A stretch of DNA of 64,000 nt from Panulirus ornatus (taxonomy: Eukaryota; Arthropoda; Malacostraca; Decapoda; Palinuridae), in the NCBI RefSeq assembly GCF_036320965.1, contig NC_092265.1:442001-506000 (forward strand), read 5' to 3'. Numbering within the stretch: position 1 is the stretch's first letter; each line of letters starts with the position of its first letter. Under the pieces are notes generated by a model. That model worked only from the letters and a program-made list of their open reading frames with translations. It had not been told where the DNA came from and did no database searches. The position numbers and the translations under genes are program-made. Below are positions 60,430-64,000 of this stretch, one piece after another.

Positions 60430-62393
60430 TTCTCTGTTTAGTAAACAAAGAAGAGGTAGCGAAAGCTTTGCGGAAGATAAAAGCTGGCAAGGCGGCGGGT
60501 TTGGATGGTATTGCTGAAGAATTTACTGAAAAAGGGGGTGACTGTGTTGTTAATTGATTGGTAAGGGTGTTCACTGTATGTATTGTTCATGGTGAAGTGC
60601 CTGAGGATTGGCGGAATGCATGCATAGTGCCATTATACAAAGGCAACGAGGATAAAAGTGAGTGCTCAAATTACAGAGGTATAAGTTTGTCGAGTATTCC
60701 TGAGAAATTATATGGGAGGCTATTGATTGAGAGGGTGAAGGCATGTACAGAGCATCAGATTGGGGAAGAGCAGTGTGGTGGTAGAAGTGGTAGAGGATGT
60801 GTGGATCAGGTGTTTGCTTTGCAGAATGTATGTGAGAAATACTTAGAAAAACAGATGGATCTGTATGCAGCATTTATGAATCTGGAGAAGGCATACGATA
60901 GAGTTGATAGAAATGCTCTGTGGAAGGAAACAAGAGTATATGGTGTGAGAGGTAAGTTGCTGGAAGCAGAGAAAATTTTTTATCGAAGATGTAAGGCATG
61001 TGTACGAGTAGGGAGGGAGGCAAGTGATTGGTTCTCAGTGAATGTCGGTTTGCGGCAGGGGTGCGTGATGTCTCCATGGCTGTTTAATTTGCTTATGGAT
61101 GGGGTTGTTAAGGAGGTGAATACAAGAGTTTTGGAGAGAGGGGCAAGTATGCAGTCTGTTGGGGATGAGAAGGCTTGGGAAGTGAGTCAATTGTTCGCTG
61201 ATGATACAGCGCTGGTGGCTGATTCGGGTGAGAAACTGCAGAAGTTGGTGACTGAGTTTGGTAAAGTGTGTGAAAGAAGAAAGCTGAGTAAATGTGAATA
61301 AGAGCAAGGTTATTAGGTTCAGTAGGGTTGAGGGACAAGTAAATTGGGAGGTAAGTTTGAGAGGAGAAAAACTGGAGGAAGTGAAGTGCTTTAGATATCT
61401 GGGAGTGGATTTAGCACCGGATGGAACCATGGAAGCGAAAGTGAGTCACAGGATGGGGAAGGGGACGAAGGTTCTGGGAGCATTGAAGAATGTGTGGAAG
61501 GCGAGAACGTCATCTCGGAGAGCAAAAATGGGTATGTTTGAAGGAATAGTGGTTCCAATAATGTTATATGGTTGTGAGGCATGGGCTATAGATAGGATTG
61601 TGCGGAGGAGGGTGGATGTGTTGGAAACTAGATGTTTGAGGACAATATGTGATGTGAGTTTGTTTGATCGAGTAAGTAATGAAAGGGTAAGAGAGATGTG
61701 TGGTAATAAAAAAGAGTGTGGTTGAGAGAGCATAAGAGGGTGTGTTGAAATGGTTTGGTCACATGGAGGGAATGAGTGAGGAAAAATTGACAGAGAGGAT
61801 ATGTGTGTCAGAGGTGGAGGGAACGAGAAGTAGACCAAATTAGAGGTGGAAGGATGGAGTGAAAAAGATTTTAAGCGATCGTGGCCTGAACATACAGGAG
61901 GGTGAAAGGCATGCATTGAATAGAGTGAATTGGAACGATGTGGTATAATGGGGTCGACGTGCTGTCAATGGATTGAACCAGGGCATGTGAAGCGTCTGGG
62001 GTAAACAATGGAAAGTTATGTGGGACCTGGATGTGGAAAGGGAGCTGTGGTTTCGGTACATTACACATGACAGCTAGAGACTGTGAACGAATTTTGCCTT
62101 TGTTGTCTTTTCCTAGCGCTACCTCGCGCCGGGGGGAGGGGGTGCATGTCATGTGTGACAGGGTGTCGACGAGATTGGATGAAGGCAGCATGTTTGAATA
62201 TGTATGTATGTATATATGTATATGTCTGTGTATGTATGTATACGTTGAAATGTATAGGTATGTATATGTGCGTGTGTGAGCGTTTATGTATATACATGTG
62301 TATGTGGGTGGGTTGGGCCATTCTTTCGTCTGTTTCCTTGCGCTACCTCGCTAACGCGGGAGACAGCAACAAAGTATAATAAAGAAAAAAAAA
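60430..62393 (+). mobile_element. RTE-type LINE copy D
   Basis: Homology starts at AAACAAAGAAGAGGTAGCGA (RT fingers) and continues to a long 3' UTR. The UTR has the GGGACCTGGATGTGGAAAGG block, a first CTACCTCGCGCCGGGG module, a TATG-rich stretch, and a final CTACCTCGCTAACGCGGG, AGACAGCAACAAAGTATAAT tail with an A-run. It has the fullest 3' UTR of the copies here. Confidence 0.87.
60435..61945 (+). pseudogene. RTE-type reverse transcriptase, copy D, broken
   Basis: Blocks in order are: LRKIKAGKAAGLDGI; a stop at about 60555 (AATTGATTGG); DWRNACIVPLYKGNEDKS; motif A reading FMNLEKAYD, where copies A and B have FMDLEKAYD; motif B, GLRQGCVMSP; and FADDTALVAD. Two bases are missing at about 61288 (CTGAGTAAATG against CTGAGAGTAAATG), and another frame loss follows at about 61710. 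The Asp-to-Asn change at motif A would itself abolish catalysis. Confidence 0.85.
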
Positions 62394-64000
62394 TTTAAAT
62401 CATCAGACTAGGACTAGGCGGGAGAACCCAGCCAGTAATATGCCTTCAGGATATCTCAATGGAACTATTTACTAAATTTTGAAGAGTGAAGATATGATAT
62501 GGTTGATATAATGTGGTAAATATCAATACGCTCCACAGATGTAGAGTCACAGCTGGTCATTGTGAAGCTTGGGGTGTATTGGATCATGTATTGGTCCTCA
62601 TGGAACATGTCTGTCATCAACAACTGCAAGTTTGGCTAAGATGACAACTCAGCCCAGTGGCCTCCTAAGGAACGTCGAGATCGTCATAAAATTGTAACTT
62701 TTAAGACATGGTCGACTTGCGGCCATGGTTGACTTGCAGACATGGTTGACTTGTGGCCATGGTTGACTCGTTGCCTTAATCACCAGGAATATGGACCCCC
62801 ATCAAGCTCCCAGCGTTCCTTGGCCAGTTAAATTCAACGACACATAAAAAAAGACAAATTTCAATCAGGTCACTTCATGGGTGTAGGCTGGGGCCTGCTG
62901 GGGTATTGTGTACGCAGCAGGGGGCCACTACCCACCCGAATCTTCCTTGGTGATCCATGGAATCACGTACCTAACTCTCGTTCTAAGAATATGGTTTGAT
63001 ACATGTCCTTGTTAGTAAAGAAACGTGAATCGCCGTCATTGTACAAGACAGAAGGGTGTCAAGACTGACGGTGAGGCGGCCGTGTTTAGCCCCGCAGTCG
63101 GTGAGGAAAAGTTGGCATAAAGATGGAAGGAGACGTCGGCGACACACAGCACATTCAACTGGGGACGACAAGTGTGAGGAAGGGAGAGAGTAACACGGGA
63201 GGAAGAGCCAAGGAGGTTGACGGACGGGCAGCATCGTTTGTGTATAGCCCTTAAGTGTACGTATATGTTGGCCTCTTGGTATATGGCCTGAGTTCTGCGT
63301 GTTATAACAGCTGGAACATAAAGATCATCAGAGACGGGAACCTCGATCTCCTTCCTGAGGTCAAAAGTCACCATAAGAAGGGTGTGGAACCTCACTCGGT
63401 AAGACTCACACTAAGCTTCATGGCCGAGGATGGTGTCCTCCTCTCCTAGTATTGACCTGCCGCTGCCAGGTAACCTCTCGTGGTCAGGTTATGTTGCCGG
63501 TTCCTGCTTGCTGTATCTGCTGCCTCCTTACGTCCAGTCGACAAATTTATTGTGACGAAGCACACACACTTTGGTGCATAAGCATAACCCCTGCCCCCAG
63601 ACCGACACCTGCAGGACCCTCCCCAGACCAGCACCAGCAGGACCCCCGGGACCAGCACCAGCCATGCGGTTGACCCACACCGCACGTCCACCTGCCCAGC
63701 ATGACGATAATCTAGTATGAATACCACAAATCAAATGTGGATCACGTCAACGGTGAACATGTGGATCGTTCATCAAAGTAATGGTGGAGACCAGCCTGTG
63801 ACTGGATCCCTAACATTTAACGTGTGTGGATCTCGGTGGGGAAGATGTATGGATCACGTCAGCGGTGGACGAGTAACTTGTTACTAGTGGCCAAGTGTGG
63901 CCAAAGTGGACTGGTATGGATCATCACACGTCAACCGTAGACGAGTGTGGGGAGGGACGGAGGGAGACCGAGCTGCCAGACGACCGGAATCCTGCCACAT
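62394..64000. other. No recognised gene
   Basis: A 21-bp phrase (CCATGGTTGACTTGC) recurs about four times at 62706-62772. The last 300 bp repeats TGTGGATCACGTCA-like phrases irregularly. Open frames near 63036-63734 have no recognised domain. Confidence 0.4.

Overview
The window looks like gene-poor nuclear DNA from an arthropod, most likely a decapod crustacean. The reasons are: a spliced Cdc25 gene with short GT-AG introns; a short run of the arthropod telomere repeat CCTAA; very dense (TA)n, (CA)n and (GA)n microsatellites; about two dozen minisatellite arrays; and RTE-type, CR1-type and tRNA-SINE retroelement copies of the kind common in decapod genomes. The species assignment is inference. 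Nothing prokaryotic or organellar is visible.

The only clearly functional host gene is a complete Cdc25 dual-specificity phosphatase on the minus strand. It has six coding exons between 18230 and 13491, plus a probable non-coding first exon near 19030-19235. The splice sites and phases join exactly into a 637-residue reading frame with the CX5R active site, a KEN box, a DSG motif and several Chk1/14-3-3-type serine sites. Just downstream, at 10744-12133, is a 1.39 kb PIF/Harbinger-type DNA transposon. It has 22-bp inverted ends, a TAA target duplication on both sides and a MADF-domain gene, but no transposase.

1-10 kb is mostly tandem arrays with unit lengths of 22-62 bp, dominated by a 3.4 kb 22/21-bp array at 3985-7383, plus one CR1 fragment. 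19.9-25.2 kb is a nest of RTE-type LINE copies on both strands, a tRNA-derived SINE, a second short element present twice, and (TA)n tracts at almost every element end. 25-60 kb alternates unrecognised single-copy DNA with minisatellites (11, 28, 24, 33, 27, 17, 14, 24, 27 and 35 bp units), a third and fourth RTE copy (31.6 and 60.4 kb), a second SINE (45.3 kb) and more CR1-like remnants (25.5, 36.7 and 46.7 kb). The last 1.6 kb has no recognisable gene.

The genes do not form a pathway. Cdc25 is a single cell-cycle gene in repeat-rich DNA. The retroelements are linked to each other: the LINE and the short element share a 3'-terminal motif, which suggests the short element uses the LINE machinery. 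By adding my array bounds, minisatellites make up roughly 12 kb of the 64 kb. They give rise to very long but almost certainly meaningless open frames.
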